From contig NZ_JALHPR010000030.1 of the NCBI RefSeq assembly GCF_022842375.1, positions 1-46,498 of the forward strand: a stretch of DNA of 46,498 nt, written 5' to 3'. This document shows, piece after piece, positions 1-9,206 of this stretch; within the stretch, counting starts at the first letter, position 1; each line of letters starts with the position of its first letter. The position numbers were made by a program, and so were the translations under genes. The stretch comes from Elioraea sp. GTDB taxonomy: Bacteria; Pseudomonadota; Alphaproteobacteria; Acetobacterales; Acetobacteraceae. The notes below the pieces were generated by a model, which saw only the letters and a list, made by a program, of their open reading frames with translations, did no database searches and had not been told where the DNA came from.

Positions 1-98
1 GCGCCGAGGGGGCCGCCCCTGCGCTCGCGGCCGAGCTTGCCCGCCTCGAGGGCGAGGGCCGCGTGCGCGAGGCGGCCGGGCTCGTCTCAGCCGCGTAG
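1..98 (+). CDS. C-terminal fragment of an unidentified protein
   Basis: The reading frame is open from the left edge and ends at TAG 96-98. The visible tail is about 31 residues and rich in Ala, Glu and Arg, with a helical stretch LARLEGEGRVREAAG. Such a tail resembles the C-terminal helix of several hydrolase families, including metallo-beta-lactamase-fold enzymes, but this is too little to assign a function. It converges with the patatin gene, whose stop lies 11 nt away. The gene body lies outside the window. Confidence 0.4.
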   Translation, partial: AEGAAPALAAELARLEGEGRVREAAGLVSAA

Positions 99-108
99 TG
101 TCAGCAGG

Positions 109-1350
109 TCAGATCGGTGCCGTGGGATCGAGCGCGGCGATCGGCGGGCGACTGACCCACCCTCCCCCGGCGCGGCCCTGCGCGAGCCCGTAGTCGAACA
201 GGGCGCGCATGAACGTCTGGTCGAACGGGGCAGGCTGCACCATGTTGAAATCCGCCCCGATGAAGGCGAGGTTGAAGGCCACACCATCGGCAAGCGAGCG
301 CTGGTAGATGCGGACCACGTCGTTGAACCCGCTCACGAAGATCATGGTCGAGATTGCCCGGCTGGCGACGCCGAAGGTGCGCCGCTGCACGACCGCCCAG
401 TCGGGGTCGAGGCGCGCATTGCGGATGATATACGCATTGACCTCGCGGAGGCGATCGCCCCGCCGCCGCCGGGCCTGGCGCAATTCGCCGAGCGCCGGAG
501 GATAGAGGAAGGCCTGCGCGAAGGCGCCGCCGTCGACATGCATCTCCTGGTGCGGCTCGCCGTCGACCGTCACGTCGATCATGACGGGCGGGAACGCACC
601 GGGGATCGCGGCGGAGGCGAGCAGCACCTTGCGGATGAGCTCCGGCGCGCGCGGATCGCCGCTCTTGGCGATGGCACCGATGTTCCACACCACCGGCTTC
701 TGCGCATCGAGGTTGGTCGTGCCGATCAGCAGCAGGCGCCCCGAATCGTAGGCTGCCGCGAGCGCGGCGATCATCTTCTCGTCGAGATAGCGGGTGATGG
801 TGGCCAGCAACGGTGCGGTGTCGGCGAAGGCATCGGCCAGCGCGCCGGAGATGATCCCGCGCGAGATCGCCACGTCAGCGAGCGTGATGTCGGTGTAGAC
901 GGCCTTCAGCTGCGGGTCGTACTCGGGCCCGAGATAGGCGAAGGGTGCTGTCAGCGCGCCGGTGCTGACGCCGGTGACGAGGTCGAACACCGGCCGCCTG
1001 CCGCTCTCGGTCCAGCCGTTCAGGAGGCCGGCACCGAACGCGCCGTTCTCACCGCCGCCCGACACCGCGAGGAAGTTCGAGACCGGCAGCGCTCTGCCTC
1101 GGGCAACCGCACCATCACCTTGGCGCAGGCCCGCGGCCTGGAACTCGGCGTTGATATCGGCGATATCCGTCAGGTAGTAGAACCGCTCGTTGGGCAGGCC
1201 GAGAACGGTGGCCCGCTTCGTCAGGTCACGCGGCACGGCCCGCTGACGGATCGGGGAGGCGCAAGCGCCGAGCATCCCCGCCGCGGAGAGCGCTGCACCG
1301 CCCAGCAGCATGCCGCGCCGCCCAGCCGCGCGCGTTCCGTTCAGTGCCAT
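109..1350 (-). CDS. Patatin-like phospholipase, Tat-type lipoprotein
   Basis: A 413-aa serine acyl hydrolase of the patatin family, expected to cleave phospholipid acyl esters with a Ser-Asp dyad. Visible motifs are the oxyanion loop SGGGENGAFG (residues 97-106), the nucleophile elbow GVSTG with Ser129, and the catalytic DGG at Asp273. The N-terminus carries a twin-arginine stretch (Arg11-Arg12, RRGMLLGG) and a lipobox LGAC with Cys30, so a membrane-anchored lipoprotein is predicted. I chose ATG 1350 because GGGGAG lies about 10 nt upstream; an ATG at 1368 would add six residues but has no ribosome site. It lies 47 nt downstream of pbpC on the same strand, so it may be the last gene of that operon. 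Substrate and physiological role are unknown. Confidence 0.85.
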   Translation of the reverse strand: MALNGTRAAGRRGMLLGGAALSAAGMLGACASPIRQRAVPRDLTKRATVLGLPNERFYYLTDIADINAEFQAAGLRQGDGAVARGRALPVSNFLAVSGGGENGAFGAGLLNGWTESGRRPVFDLVTGVSTGALTAPFAYLGPEYDPQLKAVYTDITLADVAISRGIISGALADAFADTAPLLATITRYLDEKMIAALAAAYDSGRLLLIGTTNLDAQKPVVWNIGAIAKSGDPRAPELIRKVLLASAAIPGAFPPVMIDVTVDGEPHQEMHVDGGAFAQAFLYPPALGELRQARRRRGDRLREVNAYIIRNARLDPDWAVVQRRTFGVASRAISTMIFVSGFNDVVRIYQRSLADGVAFNLAFIGADFNMVQPAPFDQTFMRALFDYGLAQGRAGGGWVSRPPIAALDPTAPI

Positions 1351-1397
1351 GTCATTCAAACTCCCCATGCATGTCGACCAGGCGCTCTCCGGAAGGA

Positions 1398-3362
1398 CTA
1401 TCGGATGCGCAATTCGGAAGCTGCCGTAGCTCCTTCGGCATCGATGACCGTCACACGGTAGAACCCGGGCCCGTCAGGCGTCCACCGAGTCTCGCGACGA
1501 TGCCGCTCAGCCGAGATAGGCCGTCCGTCGATGAGCCAGGTCAAGGGTCGCTGCCCGCCTGCGGCGCGGAGCGTGATGCCGGCCTGCTCGAGCGCGGCAC
1601 CTGGCGGGGGGAAGACGAGGCGGAGCCTGTCAGCCCCGCCCGCGCCGAGCCGGGCGAGCGCAGGTGCGGCCGGCAGTGGCGGCGGAACGGGCAGCGGACC
1701 GGCGTCGGGCAGCAGCCCGAAGGCAGCGAACAGCACGGGGCCGGCGACGCCGCGCCCCGTCATGCCAGGCACAGGCGTGCCATCAGGCCGGCCGACCCAT
1801 ACGGCGATGGTGTGCGTGGCACTCATGCCGATCGCCCAGGCATCGCGGTTGCCCCATGACGTGCCGCTCTTCCACGCAATGCGCGGCTCGCGCGGCTGGG
1901 CGATGCCCGCAGGTGGGGCGGCGCCAGCGAGGATGCCCCGCACGGCACCCGCCTCGGCCGCGCTGGCGAAGGATCTCCGCACCGCTTCGTCGCCCTGCCG
2001 CCAGACCGGCAGCGCAACCATTCCGTCATCGGCAAGAGCGGCGTACAGCGAAGCGAGATCCCACAGCGTCATGCCGAGGCCGCCAAGGGCGACAGGCAGC
2101 GAGGGAGCGGCGCCGGTCGGCAGGCGCGGTGCAATCCCCGCTCCCTTCAGGGCCGCAACGAAGGCAAGTGGCCCGACGGCATCGGCGAGTGCCACCGCGG
2201 GCAGGTTGAGGGAGCGCACGAGAGCCTGGGCCACCGTCACGTCACCGGCGAAGCCACGGTCGAAATTCTCGGGTGCGTAGTCGGCGAAGCGGCGCGGCAG
2301 GTCGGCGATGCGCGTCTCGGGCCGCACCAGTCCAAGCGCGATCGCCTGCGCCACCAGCGCCGGCTTCAGCGCCGAGCCGGGAGAGCGGACGGCGCGCGTG
2401 AGGTCGAGTGCGCCGCCGCGCCCCTCACCGGCGATGCCGCCGAGATGGGCAGCGACCGAGCGCGTGGCGTTCTCGACGACGAGGATCGCGAGGTTGGCCT
2501 CTGCCGGCAGTGTCTCGCCAGCTTCGGCACCGAGCCGCTCCAGCGCACGCTGGAGGGCGAGGTCGAGCGTCGTTGCCGTGAGCCCCGGCCCCGCGGCGGC
2601 GGCAAGGTGGCGCGCCTGACGCGGCATGGCGTGGCGCGCTGCAGCCAGCGGGCGCGCGGCGAGCGCCGTGGCTTCGCCCTCGCTGATCACGTCATCGGCG
2701 ACCGCATCGCGCAGCACCCGGGCGCGGGCGGCACGGGCAGCCTCGGGGAACCTGTCGGGCCGCAGCGCCGAGGGGCGTTGCGGCAGGGCGACGAGCAGCG
2801 CGAGGTCGGCGTCGTCGAGCGCGAGCGGCGGGCGGCCGAACAGGGCGAGGGAGGCCGCCCGCACGCCTTCGAGATTGCCCCCGAACGGTGCGAGGGTGAG
2901 CCACATGCCGAGGATCTCGTCCTTGCCGTATCGGGCCTCGAGCTGCACCGCGCGCGCCGTCTCGGCAAGCTTGGCGGCAAGCGTGCGCGGCTTCGGCTCC
3001 AACAGGCGGGCCACCTGCATGGTGATGGTGCTCGCCCCCGAAACGACACGCCCCTGCATCGCTGCCTGCCCCGCGGCACGGGCAACGGCCAGCGGATCGA
3101 CGCCGGGGTGGTGGCGGAAGCGGCGATCCTCGCGCGCGAGCAGCATCGCGACGAACTGCGGCGGCACGTCATCGACCGTGGTGGCAAGCCGCCACACCCC
3201 GCCTGGAGCGGGCGAGACGGCGACCAGCCTGCCATCGCGATCGCGCAGTTCCGCCGATACGGCATCGAGCCGCGACAGGTCGGGCGGGAACGCGCGATCG
3301 GCGGCGACCACGCCGCAGGCCAGCGCGGCGGTGACAGAGAGTGCTGCGAGCGTGCGCCGCAT
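1398..3362 (-). CDS. pbpC: Penicillin-binding protein 1C (bifunctional peptidoglycan synthase)
   Basis: A 654-aa class A penicillin-binding protein. After an N-terminal membrane anchor (residues 5-21) comes the glycosyltransferase family 51 domain, with EDRRFRHHPG holding catalytic Glu78, and SGASTITMQ at 108-116. The transpeptidase domain has SALK (Ser330, Lys333), an SLN motif near 388 and KSGTS near 500. The tail, with the pattern ending in ELRIR, fits the PBP1C-specific C-terminal domain. The length is somewhat below the roughly 770 residues of the E. coli protein. Its ATG overlaps the stop of the alpha-2-macroglobulin gene as TGATG, which implies translational coupling. The yfhM-pbpC pairing is known in many Proteobacteria. 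Confidence 0.93.
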   Translation of the reverse strand: MRRTLAALSVTAALACGVVAADRAFPPDLSRLDAVSAELRDRDGRLVAVSPAPGGVWRLATTVDDVPPQFVAMLLAREDRRFRHHPGVDPLAVARAAGQAAMQGRVVSGASTITMQVARLLEPKPRTLAAKLAETARAVQLEARYGKDEILGMWLTLAPFGGNLEGVRAASLALFGRPPLALDDADLALLVALPQRPSALRPDRFPEAARAARARVLRDAVADDVISEGEATALAARPLAAARHAMPRQARHLAAAAGPGLTATTLDLALQRALERLGAEAGETLPAEANLAILVVENATRSVAAHLGGIAGEGRGGALDLTRAVRSPGSALKPALVAQAIALGLVRPETRIADLPRRFADYAPENFDRGFAGDVTVAQALVRSLNLPAVALADAVGPLAFVAALKGAGIAPRLPTGAAPSLPVALGGLGMTLWDLASLYAALADDGMVALPVWRQGDEAVRRSFASAAEAGAVRGILAGAAPPAGIAQPREPRIAWKSGTSWGNRDAWAIGMSATHTIAVWVGRPDGTPVPGMTGRGVAGPVLFAAFGLLPDAGPLPVPPPLPAAPALARLGAGGADRLRLVFPPPGAALEQAGITLRAAGGQRPLTWLIDGRPISAERHRRETRWTPDGPGFYRVTVIDAEGATAASELRIR

Positions 3363-6300
3363 CAGTCAGCCGGGGCGATGGTGATGCGGCCCGTCGCCTG
3401 GCGCGCGAAGAAGCGCGGCTTATACATGTCGGAGAGATGCGCGCCGGGAAGCTCGAACCGACCCGGCGTGACGGCGCGGATGAGGAAGGCAAGCTTGAAG
3501 CCCGGCTCACGCTCCGTGAGGTTGAGCTGTGCGGCGAGGCGATCGTCACGCGCCGCGGCGAATGCCGGCCGCGTGAGCTCGCCCAGCCAGGGGAAGGCAG
3601 GCACCTCGCCAGGGCCAAGCCGGGCCGGCTCAACCTCCCACCCGGCAGGCAGGCCGTGCACGAGCAGCGCCTGGTGCGCGAGGCGCGTCTCGGCCCGGCC
3701 CTCGATCACCAGCACGAACACCTCGTTCTGGCGGAGCTGGTCGAGGTTGAGCGCGGTGCCGTCACGGCGGAAGAAGTTGCGGCGGAGGGTGAGCCCGTCG
3801 CGCGCGGCCGGCGGCGGCTGCACCGGAATGCCGGCGACCGCGACACCGGGCCAGATCGCGCGCGTGCCGATGTTGCGCAGCGCGAGCGGCAGCGTGGCGG
3901 CATCGCGCTGAAGTGCGACGAAGGGCCGCGGCGGCAGTTCCGTGCCATCGACCGACAGCGCTGCCGGCTGCCCGTCACGCCCCAGCAGCGCCGCGGCGGC
4001 AACCGCCCAGGCCTGCTCCTGCGTCGAGGTGCGCGCGGGTGCCAGCGCCTCGGCCGGCAGGGCGTCGATGAGGGGAGGGAGCCGATCGGCCGCGGCGCCT
4101 GTCTCGCGCAGGAGAACGATCATCGCCGCGGCATCGCGGAGCGTGCTGCCGTAATCCTCGCCAGACCATTCCCGTGCCGGATCGGATGCGGCATCACGCA
4201 GCAGCGCCTCACCACGCGCGCGATCACCGGCCAGCAGCAGCGCCGCGCCAAGCTGCGCACGGCCGAGCGGGGCCGGCAGCAGCGCAGCCCCCTGATCGGC
4301 CATCACGCGCATGGCCCCTGGCCGCGGCTGTCCACTGAGTGCCAGGGCATAGAGGGCGTAGGCCTGGGCCGCACGCTGCCAGGGCCTGCGGGCGGGCTCC
4401 TCCGTTCGCTCGGCGAGGAAACGAAGCGCGGAGGCGAGTGGGGCCTCCGGGACGGTTGCCCCGGCGCGCCGCGCGCGCAGCAGGAACTCGACCGCGTACG
4501 CGGACAGCCACGCCTCGGGCGCGTCATTCGCGCTCCAGAGGCCGAAGCCGCCATCGAAGCGCTGCTTGTCGAACACCGATGTCACCGCAGCCTGCAGCCG
4601 CGCGGCACGGTTGGCGCCAACCACCGCCTCGTCCTCGAGGAACACGAGCGGGAGGGCCACGCTCACCACCTGCTCGAGGCACGCATAGGGCCAGGTTTCG
4701 AGGGCGCGGATCAGCCCGCCCGCATCGAAGGGTGCTGCGCTGTTGACCGAGACGGAGACGCGCCCCGTGCCGGCCAGGTACGGCGTGAGCGCATCGGCGC
4801 CGACGCGCAGCGTCTGCCCCGCGGGCAGTTCGCGCCGCGAGAGTGTCGTCACGGCTGGCCGGGCGGTGCGGACGGTGATCGGGAACACGCGGATGGCGGA
4901 GAACCCACCCGGGCCCTCGGCGCGCAGCGTCACCTCGGCGATGCCCGCCCCGGTGCCGCGCAGGGTGAACAGAGCGCGCCCGCGACCACCTTCCGTCAAC
5001 GCAACGGCCTGGGTGCCGCCATCGATCGCGGCTGGGCCGGTCACGCTGAAGGAGAGGCGCGCCTCACCCGCCGGCAATTCGACATTGTGGAGCGCGACGG
5101 CAAGCCTTGCCTCGTCACCCGGCGCGATGAAGCGTGGCAGCGCGGGTTCGGCGACGAGCGCCTCGCGCACCGGCACCGACAGCGCGGCGGCACCGCTGCG
5201 TGCCCCATCCCACGCGACCGCCATGAGCCGGAGCGCGGTGTTCACGTCGGGCACCGCGAGGGGAAAGCGCGCGATGCCATCCGGGCCTGCCGCGACGGGC
5301 CCCGCAAACAGCGAGGCGATGCGGAACGGAATCGCGGGAAGCCCTGCCCCGCCCTCGCCCTCGTCACCACCCTGGCGGAGCAGACCTGGCTCGCCTTCCG
5401 CCGGCGCGATCAGCCGTCCGTAATCGTCGCGGATGTCGAGGCCGAGGCGACGCTTGCCGGTGAAATGCGCCGCCGGATCGGGCGAGCCATGGCTGGTGAG
5501 CCGCAGGATGCCCTCGTCCACCGCGGCGAGCACCACCTGCGCCCCTGGTGCCGCGCGCACGGCGACACTCGCCTCGGCACGTGGGCGCAACAATGCTGGC
5601 GCCTCGAGCGCGACTTGCATGCTGCGCGGTGCAGGATCGAGCCCAAGCCAGGCAAGGCCGAGCGCGCGCACCGGGCCGGCACCCGCCGCCGCACGGCCGC
5701 GCAGCAGCGTTACCACCGCATAGGCACCTGGGCCCCAGGCCGCATCGACCGGCACCTCCACCGTTGCCCCGCCCTCTGGCAGGTCGAGGGTACGGAGGAG
5801 GTGCACGCGGTCGGTCACGATCGCGAGCGTCGCGCGGCCGGCGAAGGGAGCAGCGATGCGCACGCGCGCCGTCTCGCCCGGTGCATATATGGAACGATCC
5901 GCAGCGACATCGAGAACGTCGGGCGTGTCGCCGGCACCGGCAGCGGGAACGAAGCCGGCGCGGAACCTGACGGAGGTGGCGGCAAGGCTGTTCGGATCGG
6001 CGATCTCGAGGCGCCAGCGGCCCCAGTCGAGGGTGGCCGCGAAGCGCGCCGGGGTACCTGCCGTCACGCTGATGTCGGTGGCCTCGCGCGGCTCGTCGCG
6101 CCACACCGTCTCGTAGCGGGCGAGGCGCTCGCGGATCACCATCCGCCAGTCCGGACGCTCGCGGACCAGGCGGAGCTTGAGGCCGGGCGCGGCGACGGGG
6201 CGCCCCTCGGCGTCGAATGCAGCGATCTCGAACGCCGCTTCGGTGTTGGCCGGGATCGCCCCGCCCGCGAACAGCGGGCGGATGCCGATCAGGAGGCCTG

Positions 6301-8506
6301 GCATGCGCACGGGAAAACTCGCCTGCGCGCGGGAGGGCCGGCCGCCAGGCTCGGTGACGGCAACCGACAGCGTCGCACGCAGCGGCCGGGTGGTGTCGGG
6401 CGCGCGCGGCAATACGATGGAAGCGGAGGTCGTCCCCGCCGCATCGGTCGGCGCGAGGGCAACATCGAGACGGATCGGGTCAGGCGCATCCTGCACGAGG
6501 CCGAAGCGCCAGCCGGGCAACGCGGGAAACGGATCCGGATCTGGAACGATCAACACCTCGCCGGTCGCCCCGAGCCCCGCTGCTGGCGGGCCGTAGAGGA
6601 ACCGTGCCGAGATCGGAACGGAGAGCGGCGTGCCGGGGATGAGCGCCGGCGGTGCGGCGATCTCGACCGCCAGACGCTCGGGCACGAAATCCTCGACGCG
6701 GAACTGAGCGCGCCCGATCGGCGCAGCGGCCGGGTCAACCAGCAGTTCGATGACGTAGCCGCCCTGCGGAGCGCCAGGCGAGAGCGGCAGGGCGAGCGTG
6801 ATCGACCCGGCCGCGCCGCGCGGCGGAACGGTTTCCGAGGCCACGGTGCCGTTCGGCCGTCGCAGCCTGACGGCCACGGGAATGTCGGACGCATCGCCCG
6901 CATCGGTGCGCACGAGGGCGAGGAGGTTCACCGTCTCGCCGGGGCGATAGATGCCGCGCTCCGTCCAGGCCCAGGCATCGATCGGCCCGGGGTGCGCGCG
7001 GCCCTCGACGCCGCGGTCAGACAGGTCGAAGGCAGCGGCGTTGAGGTCAAGGAAGGCGAGGTCGCCGTCGCTGCCGCGCGCGGCGACGAAGTGCGGTGCC
7101 GCACCGCCACGGCCGCGCGTCAACGCCACGGGGAAACGCACGACGCCATCGGCATCGCTCTCGGCGACCGCGAGTTCCTCGTTGCCGCGCGAGACGAGGG
7201 CGATGCGAAGCCCGGGCAATGGCCGCGCATCGGCGAGGCTGCGGGCGAGCACCGTCACCCCATCCGCCCCGCGCAGCACGGTGAGGCCGAGGTCGGTGAC
7301 GACGAACCATTGCGTCGCCAGATCATCCCACCGTTGGGCCGGCGTGCCGTCGCCCGCCGCGGCGGTGAGCGCGAAGAGGCCCGGGGCGGCGCCGGCGAGC
7401 ATCGAGGAGAGATCGAGCGCGGTGCGCGCCGTGGCGTTGCGCTGCCAGGCGGGGACCGAGAGCGTCCCCTCCCACACCAGCGTGCCGCGCCCCTCAGCGA
7501 GCTCGCGCGCGGCCCAGGGGCCGAGCGGGCGCATCACGCGGCCGTTCTCGCCGAGCTCGAGCCCGAGGTTGCGCTCGCCCACCCGGTAGAGTTTCAGCGC
7601 GACGGCGGAGAGGTTGACGGTGCCGACGCTGATGCGCGGTGCCTCGCCGCGCGGCAGGATGAACGCGCCCGATTGCAGCACGACGCGCGGTGCGCGATCG
7701 GGCATCGCGACCTCGAGCGTGACATCGCGTGCCAGCCTGACGTCGTCCTCGCCCGGCAGGCCCTGGCGCAGCGTGATCCGCCACGTGCGGCCATGTGCGA
7801 GGCCGGCGGCGCAGAGGCTCTCACCCTCGCGTGTGACAGCCGCATCGGCAGCACCGTCGACGCGCAGCCAGTCGCGCCAGATGACATCGCGGCGCGGCGA
7901 GAGGGGTCCGGCGAAGGCAACGCAGGCACGCGGCGGGTCGCTCTCGGGTTCCGCCGTCACGCGGCGGACGGTGATGCCCGCGGCGCGGCGGAGGGCGGCG
8001 AGGCGTTGGCGATAGGCATCGCTGCCGGGATCGCGCTCGACCACCGCCGCCATCGCGTCGGCCGCAAGCGCCGGGCGGTTCTGGGTGGTGGCAAGGATGT
8101 CGGCGATGCGCAGCAGCGCGGGGATCTCGGGGGCGCCGCCTGGCACCATCATGAAGGCCTGCCAGGCGGCCTGGAGCGCGCGTTCGCCATTGGGCGGGGT
8201 GCGGCGCTGCCAGGCTTCGGCAAGCCTCAGCCAGTGCGCCTCGGTCGGATCGCCAAGTGCGATGCGCGCCTCGAGCGCGGTGACGAACTCCGCGGCATTG
8301 TTCTGTGCCGAGACTTCGGCGATGCGGCGCTCGGCCACGGCGCGGCCTTCGGGCGTCGCGGGTGCACTGGGGCGGAGGCTCGAGGCATAGGCATCCGCAT
8401 CACGCTGCAGGCCCGGAATCTCGAACGCTGCCGCCGGGGTCGCGGCGAGCAGGAGGAGGGAGAGCACGAGCCACGGCAGAGCCCTGAGCCGACCGACCAT
8501 GCGCAT
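3362..8506 (-). CDS. yfhM: Bacterial alpha-2-macroglobulin with thioester motif (YfhM type)
   Basis: A 1714-aa periplasmic protease-trap homologue. The thioester motif CLEQ is intact (Cys1276, Gln1279) within WPYACLEQVVS. It is followed by an alpha-helical thioester domain (for example RFDGGFGLWSANDAPEAWLS), and preceded by many macroglobulin beta domains, including the characteristic RGIYRPGETVNLLALVRTD. Residues 1-27 form a signal peptide with an ALA-type site (TPAAA|F). No lipobox cysteine is present, whereas E. coli YfhM is a lipoprotein. I chose ATG 8506 because GAGGA lies 8 nt upstream; an in-frame start at 8596 would add 30 arginine-rich residues ahead of the signal peptide. It is coupled to pbpC by a one-base overlap. 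In the accepted model, A2M snares incoming proteases while PBP1C repairs peptidoglycan. Confidence 0.93.
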   Translation of the reverse strand: MRMVGRLRALPWLVLSLLLLAATPAAAFEIPGLQRDADAYASSLRPSAPATPEGRAVAERRIAEVSAQNNAAEFVTALEARIALGDPTEAHWLRLAEAWQRRTPPNGERALQAAWQAFMMVPGGAPEIPALLRIADILATTQNRPALAADAMAAVVERDPGSDAYRQRLAALRRAAGITVRRVTAEPESDPPRACVAFAGPLSPRRDVIWRDWLRVDGAADAAVTREGESLCAAGLAHGRTWRITLRQGLPGEDDVRLARDVTLEVAMPDRAPRVVLQSGAFILPRGEAPRISVGTVNLSAVALKLYRVGERNLGLELGENGRVMRPLGPWAARELAEGRGTLVWEGTLSVPAWQRNATARTALDLSSMLAGAAPGLFALTAAAGDGTPAQRWDDLATQWFVVTDLGLTVLRGADGVTVLARSLADARPLPGLRIALVSRGNEELAVAESDADGVVRFPVALTRGRGGAAPHFVAARGSDGDLAFLDLNAAAFDLSDRGVEGRAHPGPIDAWAWTERGIYRPGETVNLLALVRTDAGDASDIPVAVRLRRPNGTVASETVPPRGAAGSITLALPLSPGAPQGGYVIELLVDPAAAPIGRAQFRVEDFVPERLAVEIAAPPALIPGTPLSVPISARFLYGPPAAGLGATGEVLIVPDPDPFPALPGWRFGLVQDAPDPIRLDVALAPTDAAGTTSASIVLPRAPDTTRPLRATLSVAVTEPGGRPSRAQASFPVRMPGLLIGIRPLFAGGAIPANTEAAFEIAAFDAEGRPVAAPGLKLRLVRERPDWRMVIRERLARYETVWRDEPREATDISVTAGTPARFAATLDWGRWRLEIADPNSLAATSVRFRAGFVPAAGAGDTPDVLDVAADRSIYAPGETARVRIAAPFAGRATLAIVTDRVHLLRTLDLPEGGATVEVPVDAAWGPGAYAVVTLLRGRAAAGAGPVRALGLAWLGLDPAPRSMQVALEAPALLRPRAEASVAVRAAPGAQVVLAAVDEGILRLTSHGSPDPAAHFTGKRRLGLDIRDDYGRLIAPAEGEPGLLRQGGDEGEGGAGLPAIPFRIASLFAGPVAAGPDGIARFPLAVPDVNTALRLMAVAWDGARSGAAALSVPVREALVAEPALPRFIAPGDEARLAVALHNVELPAGEARLSFSVTGPAAIDGGTQAVALTEGGRGRALFTLRGTGAGIAEVTLRAEGPGGFSAIRVFPITVRTARPAVTTLSRRELPAGQTLRVGADALTPYLAGTGRVSVSVNSAAPFDAGGLIRALETWPYACLEQVVSVALPLVFLEDEAVVGANRAARLQAAVTSVFDKQRFDGGFGLWSANDAPEAWLSAYAVEFLLRARRAGATVPEAPLASALRFLAERTEEPARRPWQRAAQAYALYALALSGQPRPGAMRVMADQGAALLPAPLGRAQLGAALLLAGDRARGEALLRDAASDPAREWSGEDYGSTLRDAAAMIVLLRETGAAADRLPPLIDALPAEALAPARTSTQEQAWAVAAAALLGRDGQPAALSVDGTELPPRPFVALQRDAATLPLALRNIGTRAIWPGVAVAGIPVQPPPAARDGLTLRRNFFRRDGTALNLDQLRQNEVFVLVIEGRAETRLAHQALLVHGLPAGWEVEPARLGPGEVPAFPWLGELTRPAFAAARDDRLAAQLNLTEREPGFKLAFLIRAVTPGRFELPGAHLSDMYKPRFFARQATGRITIAPAD

Positions 8507-8605
8507 CGCGTGCGTCCTCGTGCTGCACCGGGAACGGTGCGTTCGCGACAAGGATCGCAGAGGGCGGGCGGCCGCGTCCACAGCGGCCACCCGCATGCCC
8601 GATCC

Positions 8606-9058
8606 CTACGGAGCGCGCGTCTTCAGCAGGTCGCGGATCTCGGTCAGCAGCACCTCCGAGGTCGTCGGCCCGGGCGCCGCGTCCGGCTGCTTCTCCTTGA
8701 AGCGCGAGAGCACCTTGATGAGCCAGAAGATCGCGAAGCCGACAATCACGAAGTTGATGCAGGCGTTGAGGAAGATGCCGAGTGCGATCACCGCCGCACC
8801 GCCATCGCGGGTGGCTTCCAGCGTCGGCAGCCGTTCGCCGGCCAGCACGATGAACACGTTCGAGAAGTCGATCCCACCCAGCAGCAGGCCGAGCACAGGG
8901 TTGAAGATGTCGGTCACCAGCGAACCGACGATGGTGGTGAAGGCAGCGCCGATGATGATGCCGACGGCAAGGTCGATGACATTGCCGCGCATGATGAAGG
9001 CCTTGAATTCCTTCAACCATGCAGGTTGCGGCGGCAGTTGCGGCAGCGAAGGCTGCAT
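8606..9058 (-). CDS. mscL: Large-conductance mechanosensitive channel MscL
   Basis: A 150-aa inner-membrane channel that opens on hypo-osmotic shock. The N-terminal signature FIMRGNVIDLAVGIIIGAAF is diagnostic (amphipathic helix plus TM1), followed by a periplasmic loop with ATRDGGAAVIALGIFLNACI and TM2 (FVIVGFAIFWLIKV). The C-terminus TEIRDLLKTRAP matches the cytoplasmic helix bundle. The start at 9058 is supported by GGGAG about 9 nt upstream and by family alignment; the open frame continues far upstream but is not coding. It is transcribed toward the alpha-2-macroglobulin gene, 99 nt away, and could head that envelope operon. Confidence 0.95.
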   Translation of the reverse strand: MQPSLPQLPPQPAWLKEFKAFIMRGNVIDLAVGIIIGAAFTTIVGSLVTDIFNPVLGLLLGGIDFSNVFIVLAGERLPTLEATRDGGAAVIALGIFLNACINFVIVGFAIFWLIKVLSRFKEKQPDAAPGPTTSEVLLTEIRDLLKTRAP

Positions 9059-9206
9059 CCCGTTCTCCCATTGTTCGTTGCGCGGTGATGTCGCCCGCCC
9101 GATCACTAAAGCGCGCCTTTCCGGATGCCGGCAAGGGGCGGTGCCGTGACGGGCCGGCAGCGTCCGGCTAAGCTCCGACAAAAGGCAAGGAATTCGGAGA
9201 AAATCG

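Noticed and set aside
3341-9088. A 1915-codon open frame on the plus strand across the alpha-2-macroglobulin gene
   Set aside because: It is antisense to a well-supported gene, very rich in Arg, Gly, Glu and Ala, and has no domain pattern. High GC content suppresses stop codons.
9084-9106. GTGAT-N12-ATCAC dyad between mscL and the ThDP enzyme gene
   Set aside because: Five-base arms with a 12-nt gap are common by chance here, and no promoter could be fitted to it.
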